Shown here piece after piece: positions 53,701 through 64,000 of a stretch of DNA of 64,000 nt (position 1 is its first letter; each line of letters opens with the position of its first letter). A model generated the notes under the pieces. It was not told the origin of the DNA. It searched no databases and saw nothing but the letters and a program-made list of their open reading frames with translations. The position numbers and the translations under genes were made by a program. The stretch covers positions 50,417,702 through 50,481,701 of the forward strand of contig JBANSL010000004.1 of the NCBI GenBank assembly GCA_037127255.1, given 5' to 3'. Source of the stretch: Persicaria tinctoria (taxonomy: Eukaryota; Streptophyta; Magnoliopsida; Caryophyllales; Polygonaceae).

Positions 53701-54336
53701 TGGAACGGAGAAGGAGGGAGGGTGATGAACAACACTCAGATCCGGACATGAGAGGAGAGAGGTCGCGAGAGAGAAGCCATGGGAAATGGAGGAAGGTTAC
53801 CTCAGATCTGGAACTGGGAAAGATCAATGAGAATCGTCTAGTCCGCAATTGTAGTCCATACCGTAGTCCAAATTATCTCATTGGCTAAATTGAAATTTCT
53901 AATGATTTTCTTATTTAAGTGTTTGTGTCTTATAATTTATTTTAATGCTTATCGGCTAATGAAATTAAAGGAACCATAAAAATGGACTACGGCGTTGGAC
54001 TAGACGATTTTCACCGGGGAAAGATAGGTGAATAGTGTGGGAGGCTAGGGTTACCAAAGCAAGTATATATACACCTTTATTTAGGGTTAGCAAAGTTGTG
54101 TTAAATTATAAAATCGATCCGATCTCTTTAAAATTATAAGAATTATACCACAATTAAATTATAAAATTCAACTATTAAATTCTAACTACGTTAAAATGTC
54201 GGAGTTTGCTTTGAATAAAATAAAATCATTTTGATCGAGGACGGAGGTTTTAAAAAATTGTCGAAATCCCACAATTTTAATAATGAAGTTAAATCATAAT
54301 TTATAAAATAATATTTTAAAATATCGAGCCTTTACA
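50751..54336 (-). mobile_element. Family T LTR, copy E (3586 bp)
   Basis: On the plus strand it begins TGTAACGACCC and ends GAGCCTTTACA, the inverted form of the family T ends. It carries the U5 box at about 50815-50835 and the 'gggctaccctatgaccctagcaaagact' block near 51535. A GC-rich zone at 53100-53870 matches the leader zone of copy H. No target duplication, PBS or polypurine tract is visible at either side, so it may be an old solo LTR or part of a rearranged element. Confidence 0.65.
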
Positions 54337-55037
54337 CATAAGACCACATCGTTCTCCATAAATCACTTAATCAATTCCGCATACTCGTATTCATCATATT
54401 TGCATATACATCTCAACAGTTCATCAAAATCATAAGTTATAGTTTGTGCGATAACATAATCATATTACCTCGTCATAGTTATCTAACATTTAACTTCTTA
54501 TAATAAATCATCACAAGTCATGCTATTAGTCACACATATCAGAACATCATGCTAGTCACCCGCCGAACAAGTCAGATTCTCAAGTTTAGATCCAAATTTG
54601 TTCCTAAATTCCGAGTCAAATAGTCAAACAGTTAGAAATCCCGACCCTGAAAAATGTTAGCAAACCTCCCTTTTCAATTACTTACTAAATCATTTTCCGA
54701 TCTTGAAATTCATTTTCCAAATTCTCTTTTTAAATTGACTAGTCTAATAATTTATTTTAAATCCCAATAATATTATAGATATTTTAAACACAATTTATTA
54801 AAACACCTTTATAAAATATTTCCGAATCCCCTAAAATCCAAACTATTTTTATTTAATAAAACGAACCCTTTATAAATCTCTCAAAAGAATATTTTATCTT
54901 TTAAATCCTCTAATAATATTGTATAATAATTTTAAATATCGTTAAATAGTTAAATAAATAAACGGATAAACCCAAACCGAACCAAACCGAACCCATTTAA
55001 TTAATCCCAAACCAGTTAAATAATAAAACGAATAATA
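54337..55037. other. AT-rich noncoding sequence, degraded retroelement interior
   Basis: The first 150 bases resemble 38845-38910. The remainder is A/T-rich with 'aaaccgaaccaaaccgaaccc' near 54975. No gene. Confidence 0.4.
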
Positions 55038-55273
55038 CTACATCTGTATCAAAATATTTGTAGTTTTACTTTTGGCACGTCGTTTAGGAACGGTAAAAAC
55101 TATATAAAATATCAATGATTTTATTAATTTTAAAAAATATTTTCATACTTAATACAATTATCTATAAAATTATTTTAAACAAATATTTAAAAATTTAATA
55201 TTTTATAGAGTTATTTGATCCTTAGAAAACGTGTCAAAAAAGCAAAACTACAAGTTTTGTGATACGGATGGAG
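55038..55273. mobile_element. Stowaway-type MITE
   Basis: Starts CTACATCTGTATCAAAA and ends with the inverse of CTCCATCCGTATCACAAAA; TA at both sides (55036-55037, 55274-55275). 236 bp with no ORF. Confidence 0.85.
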
Positions 55274-55289
55274 TATAAGTTAGCGGGGG

Positions 55290-56110
55290 GCCCACAAGCC
55301 ACGCCAGCTTCCTCTTCTTCTTCCCGGATTCAAATGGCGAAGTCCCACCCGCGCTCGCTGGCCTGCTCACGCTCGCTCCCGCTCCTCGTCCGTCCGCACC
55401 TGCTTGTCACTCGCTGCTCACCCACGCTCGCTTCTCGCTTGCTTGCACTCTCACCTTTGTTCAGCCTCGCCTCTGCTTAGCCTCGCCTTGCACTCTCGAC
55501 TCCGCTCTCGAGATGTCGGAGCTCTCGAGCTCGTCCGACTCCCCGCACTCAGCTCCCGCTCACCCCCGATTAGTCTAAGCATTGAAAGGATACAATAAAT
55601 AGAATGAGAAGGAATAGAAGGCTCGGGAGCTTACTGACCTGTTCGCGACTTTAGAGTTTCATTGGAGGTCAGAGCGTTGTCGGAGGCTCACGATGGCTCA
55701 TTAGACCTACGTGGAACATGAGTGAGTGTAATGGTGAAGTCCGAGGGTGGTTTCGATCGAAGACGGAAGAGAATCGCTTACTGGAACGTGGCTCGCGCTC
55801 AAACAGGGGAGAGAAGAGAATGGGGTTGCGGTGACTCTCATGGTGGCTCCGGCTGCTGCTGGTAGCTCCGAGGAGGTGTCGAAGGAGGCGTGGGACCTTC
55901 TACTGGCGGCTCGAGGTGGAATGAGGGAAGAGCAAAGGGTGGCGTAGGTGCTTCATGTCTCTCGACGAAACAGGGGAGGGAGGAGGATCGGTGCGGCTCT
56001 GGTGGTGCTCCGGTGGAGGAGGGACGTCGGAGGTGGAGGCTAGCTGCTGCTGCCCATCAGAACAAGGAGGGAGGAGGATGAGGGACAGTGATTCTCTTAC
56101 CCTCTAGTAA
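55290..56110. other. GC-rich segment of unknown origin
   Basis: Low-complexity 'cgctcgct' and 'ctcgcttgct' words at 55350-55480 are followed by Gly/Val-rich frames at 55750-56080 with 'gaggaggtgtcg' and 'ggtggctc' repeats. ORFs of 60-73 codons on the plus strand are not recognisable. It resembles the GC-rich leader zones of the family T LTRs in style, but no alignment was established. Confidence 0.3.
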
Positions 56111-57543
56111 ACTTACCCGAGGGTAAAATTATAACCTCTTTCTGGTCAAAACTAAGTAAACTTTAAAAAAAAGGGAAAAAAAAAGAGAGTGTATAGGTAG
56201 TACTGTAATTACCTAAAGCTTTTTGGGGAATAATTACTACCTACAGCTTTATCGGGAGTAATTATTGTCAATTACCTCACTTAGTATAAATACTCTATCT
56301 ATCTATCTATATAAAATACTAAAGCAGAGACCGCTGAAGCGACCTCGCTGGCACGGAATTTTCTGGATTAAACGGGAATATTTTTGCATACGTGGAATTT
56401 TCTGGATTAAAGCGGTATTATATTTCTGGGCCACATCAATTAATAAACGAATATAATTGACTAAAAACTTATCTTTTTAGATCAATTATCTATCCAATAC
56501 TATAACCTTATATCTGAATTATTATTATTTTACAAATATTCGTAAATTTGATATAACATTTAATTGATAACATCAAAATCATAAATTATACTCCGTAGGT
56601 AGTAAAAGATATTATACCATATACTAAGTATATATTATTATTTAAATAATTTATCATCTTATAATTTGGTACAACCGTACAACCCACCCCCTTGATTTCA
56701 ATCAATATCTATCTATATATATATACTAAAACAGAGGCCGCTGGCGCGACCTCGCTGCCACGGAATTTTCTGGATTAAATGGAATTATTTTTGCTTATGT
56801 GTCATATTCTGAATTAAAGTGGTATTATATTTTTGGGACACCCCAATTAATAAGTCAATATAATTAGGTAAAAAATTTATCTTTTTAGATCAATAATCTA
56901 TCTAATATAACCTTATATCTTAATTAGATTTTTTTTAATAAATATTCAACTTTATAGAAAACTTGTCATTTTTTATTTAATTGAAAAAAATACATTATTA
57001 CCCCCATTATAAAATCTACTTAGATGTCATTCCGTAGTACCCTAGGGATTGAAACTCCTCTTGCTCTTTATCCATTTGTATATATCTTTTGGGTAGATCG
57101 AATGGGAAAGTAAAAATGATATATGATTGTTATTTGATTTCCTTTGGATGATCAAGTGGTTAAAATAGCCCATCTACATAATCTATGCACTGACCTCTTG
57201 TGCGATTTGGGATCCCTGAAAATTTTGAATTAAAACGGGATTATTTTTGCTTACATGTCATATTCTGGATTAAATTGGTATCATATTTTTCGATCATATC
57301 AATTAATAAGTCAATATAATTAAATAAAAAACACGGAATTTTCTATGTACTGGCCTCTGGTGCGATCTCACGTCCATGGAATTTTCTGGATTAAAACGGA
57401 ATTATTTTTGCATACGTGTCATATTATGGATTAAATTGATATTATTTTTTGGGCCACGTTGATTAATAAACCAATATGGTTAGTTAAAAAACTTATCTTT
57501 TTAGGTCACTGAAATTAATTATGAGTATATATAAAATCTATAT

Positions 57544-57617
57544 AATATGATATATGATATATCGGTTAGAATAGATAATTAATATGATATATGATATATC
57601 GGTTAGAATAGATAATT
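57544..57617. repeat. Perfect 37-bp direct duplication
   Basis: Two adjacent identical 37-base units, starting 'aatatgatatatgatatatc' and ending 'agataatt'. They contain the short palindrome GATATATC and lie within the Helitron-like region. Confidence 0.85.
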
Positions 57618-57860
57618 TTAAAATATTACCTTTGTTAGATAGAGGTCGTAATTAATAACAACGGAAACGGAAATCTAGCTTTTTAAAAAATACAATTTAA
57701 GTTACGCTACAACTAATAAAATATTAAATATGAGATTTGATAACTTGAATTGATTTCTTCATCAGTTAAGATTCGATTAGAAAAATGATTTAACTTTTTA
57801 ACATAAAACAAAAGAAAAAAGGTTGTTTTCATTAAATATTTAATCTATATATATTATATC

Positions 57861-58288
57861 AGAGAATGGGTAACTTGTGCACAAGGCTTAGGATGTGCAT
57901 TGTGCACAAAATATTATTCGGTGAAATGTGAAACATTATTCAGTGAAATTTGAAGCATTATTCGGTGAAATGTGAGTATTGTTTAGGGGAATGTAAACCA
58001 TTATTTGGTGAAATTTGAGGCATTCCATATATATTGTAACTATTGTTTAGGGAATTGAGGTTTCTTTTATTTGAAATGGATAAATAAAAAAACTAAACAT
58101 TATTTGGTAGAATTGGGACGTTTTCATCTGAACTGAACGGAAAAAAAAAACATAACAGAGTTCGGTAGAATGTTTCACATTTCACTGAATAATGCTTAGA
58201 ATTTCACCGAATAATGTTTCACATTTCACCGAATAATATTTGTGCACAATGCACACCCTAAGGGGTGTGCACTCTGGAACCACTCCCT
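57861..58288. mobile_element. Foldback MITE with long inverted arms
   Basis: The left arm contains 'gcattgtgcacaaaatatta' and 'ttcggtgaaatgtgaaacatt'. The right arm, inverted, contains 'gtgtgcattgtgcacaaata' and the same 'ttattcggtgaaatgtgaaa'. Within the left half the unit 'attattcggtgaaatgtgaa' repeats about four times. Flanks are A/T-rich (TATTATATC / TATTATATT), compatible with a degenerate 9-bp duplication. Superfamily is uncertain. Confidence 0.65.
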
Positions 58289-58992
58289 ATTATATTATAT
58301 ATATATATAATATAAAATACTAAAACATATATATTCTATATATCTATATCTATATTCTATATATCTTTTATATAATAAAACAGGATTTTCTGGATTAAAA
58401 CGGTATTATTTTTGCTTACTTGTCCCTTTTTTTTCAAAAGATAGTGTTATTTATTGGGGTATCATAAAACAATTTAACTAAATGATATATAACATAAAAG
58501 ATATCATCTCCTTGAGTTTGATATATTTTTAATAATTTAAGACAAATTTGGTCAAATAAGTTAGATAAAAGATATAAAATTATTAATTGATATGATTAAA
58601 AGGGTATATAGACTACACGAATAAGCGACACATAAGTAAAATTAACCTCTTAGTTGTATATTCAATTTCATCTAACAAGATTTTACTTTAATTTATTTTA
58701 CAATTGATTGAACGTTTTATTAAAATATTTCACGCATAAAATTTAATAAAAAATATTTCAAACAAATTAACATAATAAAATATAATTTATTAACAAAACG
58801 CGCAAACGCGCGGGTACCAAATACTAGTTTCTCTATAATTTCTACTCTTTTTTTTTTTTTTTTTTGCGTATGATAAAGAAGGATGGGAAAATAAAATTAT
58901 CCTTTTAGATTATGAAATTTTTTATTTTTTATTTTTTATTTTTATTTTTTTTAAAGAGGGTTTCTGCAACTCACCTAAATCATATATTTGCT

Positions 58993-59235
58993 CAAATAAA
59001 ATTATTTCGAGCTCTCATTAATATGGTTGTGTTAACATATAAATACGGATTCACACAAATAAAATTAGTTTGAGCTCTCTTTAACCAGATCGATTTAACA
59101 TAAATCATGGATTCGGACAAGAAAAATAGTTTGATCTCTAGTTAACCAAGTTGTGTTAATATAAAATCACATATTCAAGCAAATAAAATTAGTTCAAGCT
59201 CTCGTAAATCGAGGTCAGGTTATTGAGATCTCGGA
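58993..59235. repeat. Tandem repeat, about four units of 62-63 bp
   Basis: 'caaataaaattag' plus a '(t)tcgagctctc'-like segment recurs at 58993, 59056, 59118 and 59180, followed by 'ttaacca...gttgtgttaa' and 'aaatcacggattca'. Units are diverged by several substitutions each. No ORF. Confidence 0.8.
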
Positions 59236-59681
59236 AATTTTGAAAGAAACTAAAACAAAAGAAGTTTAAGGAGTGGATCAAACCTGAGATGCAAGAGTAA
59301 TAGGCTAAGTCTACTGCGAGTGGGATATATGTGTTTAATTGATACACTTCCCTACCTTATTATTTTTAACCTCGTATATGTCAAAGGTCACTCAAAATCA
59401 GATTGGAAATTGAAGCAAAATAAGGTGATGGACTGATGGGTCAAGAGCTTCAAGGATTTGGGTTGTTAATGCAGACTAAAACTGAGTAAAATAAAAATTG
59501 CTAAAATTTTATTCGTAGTGGGTAACTTCAAAACAAAAATTTTGACTAAAAATTTTTAAGTTTTAGAATTATTTTCATTATTATTCTAAGTAAAATAATA
59601 AGAATTTATTTAAAGTGATAAAACCCTTTATTATTCTAATTATTTAATTTATACATTTTAAATTAAATTAAATAAATAGAT

Positions 59682-59686
<5 letters not shown>

Positions 59687-59730
<44 letters not shown>
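59687..59730. repeat. (TA)n microsatellite
   Basis: An uninterrupted AT/TA run of about 44 bases, next to a Stowaway MITE. Confidence 0.95.
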
Positions 59731-59732
<2 letters not shown>

Positions 59733-59747
59733 TGGATATATATAATA

Positions 59748-59984
59748 CTCCCTCTGTTAATTAAAACTTGTCGTTTACTATTCATGCACGCTTTTTTAGA
59801 ACGATAAAAACTATATAAAATATTAAGTTTTTGTTACATTTGTTTTTATAAACTCATACCTAATAGTACTAAGTATGATATTATTTAAAAAAATTATTAA
59901 AAAAGTCAATATTTTATATAGTTTTTAACACCTAAAAATGCGTGCGTGAATAGTAAAACGTCAAGTTTTAATTAACGGAGGGAG
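59748..59984. mobile_element. Stowaway MITE
   Basis: CTCCCTCTGTTAATTAAAAC at the left and its inverse with CTCCCTCCGTTAATTAAAAC at the right; TA duplications at 59746-59747 and 59985-59986. 237 bp. The termini are well preserved, suggesting relative youth. Confidence 0.93.
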
Positions 59985-59986
59985 TA

Positions 59987-60380
59987 TAATATAATATAAT
60001 ATAATATAATATAATATGTGGTCTAGTTGGTTTATTGAACCGAACCCATGGAAAAAGAAAAGAAGTGAACCGGACCGGTTCAGTCTTATTGTCTTCAACC
60101 TCCCGTCTGCAAAAATGGGTGAAATTTCAGCCCCTCCAATCTCGCTCAAAACTCAACCAAATCCATTCTAAAAGCTTCTCCATAAGTTATTATGTCGATT
60201 CCCATAACGAATTTTGAGATTTCGGTGTGCCCTTACCTATTTCATCAACTCCGACTTCGATTCAAGCCCCCACTCCCGACTTCGATTCGAGCCCCCACTC
60301 CCGACTCCGATTCCTTCTCAAGCGGAGGTGCAGGTTCGGACAATTGAGGGAGGGAGACTTTTCCGACGCCATTGCCTAAT
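59987..60380. other. Short single-copy-looking spacer with gene-like composition
   Basis: After a (TAATA)n run the sequence becomes moderately GC-rich, with two copies of 'cactcccgacttcgattc' and 'gcccccactcccgactccg' near 60260-60310. A 60-codon ORF starts at 60035. No recognisable protein. It could be the 5' edge of a host gene disrupted by the LTR at 60381. Confidence 0.3.
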
Positions 60381-63300
60381 TGTAACGGCCCAGAATTATA
60401 ATTTCTGGGTTATGTTTCAAGGGATAAAACCCCTTGTTCGGATCTTGCAATCCAGGTACGGGTCGAGGTTTCAAACTCATTTTAAGATTTGTAGAAAGAG
60501 GGATTTCAAACCCTAAAACATCGAAGGGCCGTTGGGTACCCTTAACCTGTCCTAAGACTATGTCGCGGAAACCATTTCAAACGGAAGTAAAGCGGAAGTA
60601 AAGTACAGATACAAGTGCCACGGCGGGGCCGGGTCAAAACGGAGTCAAAAGTATAAATCCAAAACAATATAATCAGAGTCTAGTGAAGTCTATAACTCCA
60701 GCGCGCACTCTCCGCCGACAAAATGACCCGCGCAATAAGCAAACAGCACCGATAGGATGAACATAAATAATTCCTAAAAAAATTGATTTGGGGCGGGATC
60801 AGATCGATGCCCACTTAACTCTGCATCCCAACCATAAGCACACATATACGCTATACCTAATAAAGATGCTCTAATGCAGTACGAAATTCAAACACACTAG
60901 CATGCTCCTAGTTCATAATAATGTGCAGAATACTGTAAAGGGCCCAAGACAATGCCAAGTGGCATATCCCTCTCCTACCTCCACCCCTTCCGACAGACGG
61001 AGACTGGCCAGCTCGTGAATGCATTCATTCATAATAGGGCGGCACGCATGCCTAACCCGCTCCACAATAAAGCCCGCAGGCATATCATAATATAAGGAAG
61101 TACTCGATTGACTCAGGGTACCCGATGAGGCTGGGATACCCTATGACCCTAGCAAAGACTTCTAGAACTATCACAGATAACGTCCGTTCTGTTTACATAC
61201 GCACAAAGAAATAGAATGCTCAACGATCGATGCAACCTAGCATGGTACTACATGGCATGCTGATCATGAATGCAAGCACCTAGTATATCATGCACTTAAA
61301 GCAGGGAATAGCTCTATTCAATCTGAGTAAGCTCCGAAGAGACTTACCTGAAGATGCAGAACAGCAAAATAACGCAAGCAAGGGCCCAAATGCAAGTCCA
61401 AAGCAATCCAAAGGCAATACACACCTATCATCAAGTCATTCCCAAAAGCTACTGGTCCATCATTCACACACACGAAACCCAAGTTGTCAACATACTCAAA
61501 ACCGGTCGATGGTAAAACCATTTTCCAAAACCTTTCCGATACGATCAACATCAACCAAAACCATTTACTTTCAATCAAACCCATTGATAAAAATCGTACC
61601 AACTACATTTTTCCAAACTCTTAAATCCCAAATTAAGTCAACTTATATTCAAAATAATTTCTCAAATTATACTTATCATTTAAATCCTTAACAACTTCCC
61701 AAAATTATATTATAGAAATACTTCCGACATTTTGATTTTATAACACAAATCCTTATGGTGATATTTTCGAAAACTTGAAAATCTCCTTTTTAAATAATTT
61801 ATCTTCAATATATATAATTTACACCAACTACTTTATTCATTTCCAAAAATCACATATTAATAATACTAATGTTCTAATAGACTAACAATAATATAATCAT
61901 AACATATAACAATCATATAATGTATAAAAATTAGTTAAGAGAACTCCTTAAAACAAACCCGGCCCAGAAAATCCAAGACAAAATCCCAGCCCAATAGAAG
62001 AAAAGAAAGAAATGGGATCCGGATCTGCTATCTGACCCAATTAAAACCCAACCCGGATCTATCAGGAAAGAAAAGGAAACCTGCTCTCCCAAAAAATACC
62101 ATACCCGATGCCCTAAATGAAATAACCCGGATGAAGGAAACCGGGTCAGGCCCAACGGATTAGGCCCAGAACCCCCACACAAAACCTGTCTCCTTCCTTG
62201 AACGAACAGAAACGGAGAACACTGCTCTGAACGACGGAAACGGGAGGAAGAAGAGAAGAACAGATCCCGCCGGCGGCTCTCCCTCCGACCCCAGCTCTCA
62301 CCCAATCCCGACCGAAAGGTAATTCCGACCATAACCCATACGCACAGCGAGAAGTGAGAACACGAGAGAAGGAGGAGAAAAGAAATTATCGAGGCGTCTC
62401 CGAGGGGAATCTCTGGCGGCAATGGCGGATTCCGACCGCAATCGACGAGGAACGAGTGAGCTCGTCCTAGGGAAGAGGTAAGGGGTGAGAATGAGCGCGA
62501 TTGAAGAGGCTTCGAGTCGGAATTGAAAATAAAATCAAAACTCACCACTCGGAAACAGTACGAGAGGAAGGGAGGAAGAAGGTGACGGCTCGGCGGCTTC
62601 GGCAGAGTCTCTGGGCTCCGGTGGGAGGGTGTGGTGGCTTCCGGCGGGTTGGCTCGCCTGGGCATGTCGGAGTCCTGCTTCCGGCTTTGTCGATGTCGAG
62701 GGGAGGGTGGTGCACTCCCAGGATGCTGCTCGTCTTGGTAGGAGAAGAAATGAGGCTGCGATGCGACTTGGCGTATCGTTCTCGAAAGCCAGAGGAACAA
62801 GACAGGGTGCGACGTTGGTGTTGAGTCAGAACAGAGCGTGGGTGCTGGAGCTTGATGAAACAGGAGAAAAATGGGGGAGAAGGTGGGCTGTGATTTTGAA
62901 GATAAGGGAGGGGGAGATAAGGTTTGGATAGCTGCGATTCTGAAAACAGAACAAGGGATAGGGGTGTTCTGTTTTGTGGTTTGTGAAAGGGGGTTTATGA
63001 AAACAAATGAAATTAAAAAGGGGAGGTATGCTTCAGATTTCAACAGTTGCCTTTGGTCAAATTTACAGATGGTGTGTTGTTTGTTTTCCCAAAAGGGGAA
63101 TAGAGAAAGAGAAAAGGAAAGGGGAGGATAAGATTTAACCCAAATTGGGGGAAGATGAGTTGGATCAATTGTAGAGATCTAGGTAAGAATTGGTGATATG
63201 GGACGGAAAGAATTTTCGAATCCCGATGTGAAAGACGGATTCAATCGTTAACGTTAAAAAAAATTGGGCCGGAATTTGCTTTAAAATTTCGATTTCGATT

Positions 63301-63410
63301 TCGATTTAGTAAATTATAGACGAGTTTTCATTGAAACATCCGAATTAAATTAATTTTTAATTTCTTTTTTTTTTTCCAAAAATTGGGATTTAAAAATCCG
63401 AGCCTTTACA
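60381..63410 (-). mobile_element. Family T 3' LTR, copy F (3030 bp)
   Basis: Plus-strand ends TGTAACGGCCC and GAGCCTTTACA. Interior sequence with the polypurine tract lies on the right (63411 onward), so this is the 3' LTR of a minus-strand element that extends beyond the window. It aligns, inverted, with copy H at the U5 box (about 60434-60465), the 'gggataccctatgaccctagcaaagact' block near 61135 and the 'gccaagtggcatatccctctcctacc' block near 60955. A 370-codon sense ORF (63043-61931) crosses the GC-rich leader zone; its product is Pro/Ser/Arg-rich and unlike any known family. Confidence 0.8.
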
Positions 63411-64000
63411 TCATCCACCTCTAAAAACAAGTCTCGTCCCCGAGACTAAAACCAAAACAAAGTAGGGATGAAGTTTGAATTTGATGAGTCCAAGGACCAT
63501 GTCCAAGGATCTTGTAATAATCTTGGTTGCGTCTTCCGGGATTCTCACAACATCCTAGTCACGGTCGTGACATCTCCAATTGGTCTTGATAAGTATGCAA
63601 TAAGCGCCCCTATCACATTCTCGCCTCGACTTTTCGGAAGTACCACAACTCTAAAAGTTCTACAATATCATCACTAGGTCTTAGCAAGCACCCTACAAGC
63701 GCCCCTATAAAATGCTTGTATCCACTTCGTGAAGTATCATAGAGTTGCCCGGGTTTGAAAACTTTCAAAGGGGATTCCACAATTTAAAATAAAGATTAGC
63801 CTCAAAATCGTCGAAATTCTCGGTAACATTTATTCTTTAAAATTTCAAGTGAGACCTTTTCAAACCGCTCAAAATCTTCAAATAAGACGTTTAACCAAGC
63901 GACTTTACACCAAAACAAGTAAAATCCTTTCTATCAAAATTTCGTCAAAATCTTCCAAAACTAAATCAGTTTCCCGCATAACAATCAATCAATTTCAGAA
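63411..64000 (-). mobile_element. Family T interior, 3' end with polypurine tract
   Basis: Inverted homologue of 18181-18837. The minus strand reads AGAGGTGGATGA directly before the LTR start TGTAAAGG. The nearby 'gtctcgtccccgagac' palindrome and 'acaagcattttataggggcgc' block are shared with copy H's interior. No pol sequence within the window. Confidence 0.77.

Larger units (their letters stand above)
56298..58827 (+). mobile_element. Helitron-like region with stacked 5' ends and one 3' end
   Basis: The right end reads a 5-bp hairpin CGCGC-AAAC-GCGCG (58799-58812), then 11 bases, then CTAG (58824-58827) before T, the canonical Helitron 3' terminus. The left side begins with A|TCTATCTATATAAAATACTAAA, a common plant Helitron 5' start. 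Similar 5' segments with 'ggaattttctggattaaa' recur at about 56709, 57190, 57350 and 58380, so several related copies or truncated ends are stacked. No Rep/Hel ORF is present: non-autonomous. A foldback MITE sits inside. Confidence 0.7.

Noticed and set aside
50751..54336. Complete solo LTR with target duplication
   Set aside because: Flanks read GACTT and CATAA; no duplication found, so only an LTR copy is claimed.
61931..63043. 370-codon minus ORF as a host gene
   Set aside because: It lies wholly inside a family T LTR, has low-complexity Pro/Ser/Arg composition and no recognisable domain.

Overview
The window is repeat-dominated plant nuclear DNA, almost certainly from a flowering plant. 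The evidence is Ty3/gypsy gag and protease ORFs with tRNA-Asp-type primer sites, 3 kb TGTAA...TTACA LTRs, Stowaway and hAT MITEs, a Helitron 3' end with hairpin plus CTAG, and a Mutator-like element carrying DUF1985/ULP1-like coding sequence. I see no convincing host gene, rRNA, tRNA gene or organellar insert. The species cannot be named from sequence alone.

Layout. 1-7.9 kb: fragments of two LTR families, cut by a hAT MITE that itself carries a Stowaway MITE, then a SINE-like piece and a foldback element full of short palindromes. 7.9-15.2 kb: a decayed Mutator-like element with a broken DUF1985/ULP1 gene on + and only the N-terminus of a transposase on -, interrupted by another hAT MITE; a small spliced ORF follows. 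15.2-22.0 kb: noncoding retroelement interior ending in a 3.2 kb LTR (family T, Tekay/Del-like). 22.0-50.75 kb: a nested stack of three related Athila-like elements. Element A (minus) is old. Composite element B (plus, 27895-37523, target duplication ATAAA) sits inside A's gag gene. Element C (minus, 40211-49391, target duplication TACAT) sits in AT-rich noncoding DNA beyond A. 50.75-54.3 kb: another family T LTR. 54.3-60.4 kb: two Stowaway MITEs, a Helitron-like stretch with a foldback element inside it, and tandem repeats. 60.4-64 kb: a family T 3' LTR (minus) and the start of its interior.

The most notable system is the A/B/C family. Each copy has one long reading frame, gag - zinc knuckle - aspartic protease - acidic linker - IN-like GPF tail, and no reverse transcriptase, RNase H or integrase core. 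All three lack the same domains, so this is an architecture that has been copied and not a single accident; such elements would need enzymes from another element. The acidic linkers are built from a short DNA motif, TCGA-NN-TCGA, that also fills the noncoding LTRs. Each copy has its own preferred central dinucleotide (A: CG and TA; B: TG/CA; C: CC/GG), and that preference is the same in its LTRs and in its coding linkers. This LTR-coding covariation is the observation most worth following up.

Both LTR pairs of B and C are equal in length internally (1857 and 2109 bp) and differ at roughly 14 and 17 positions by eye, so both insertions look recent; A is older and broken by stops, a frameshift and a protease active-site change. 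All counts were made by hand.
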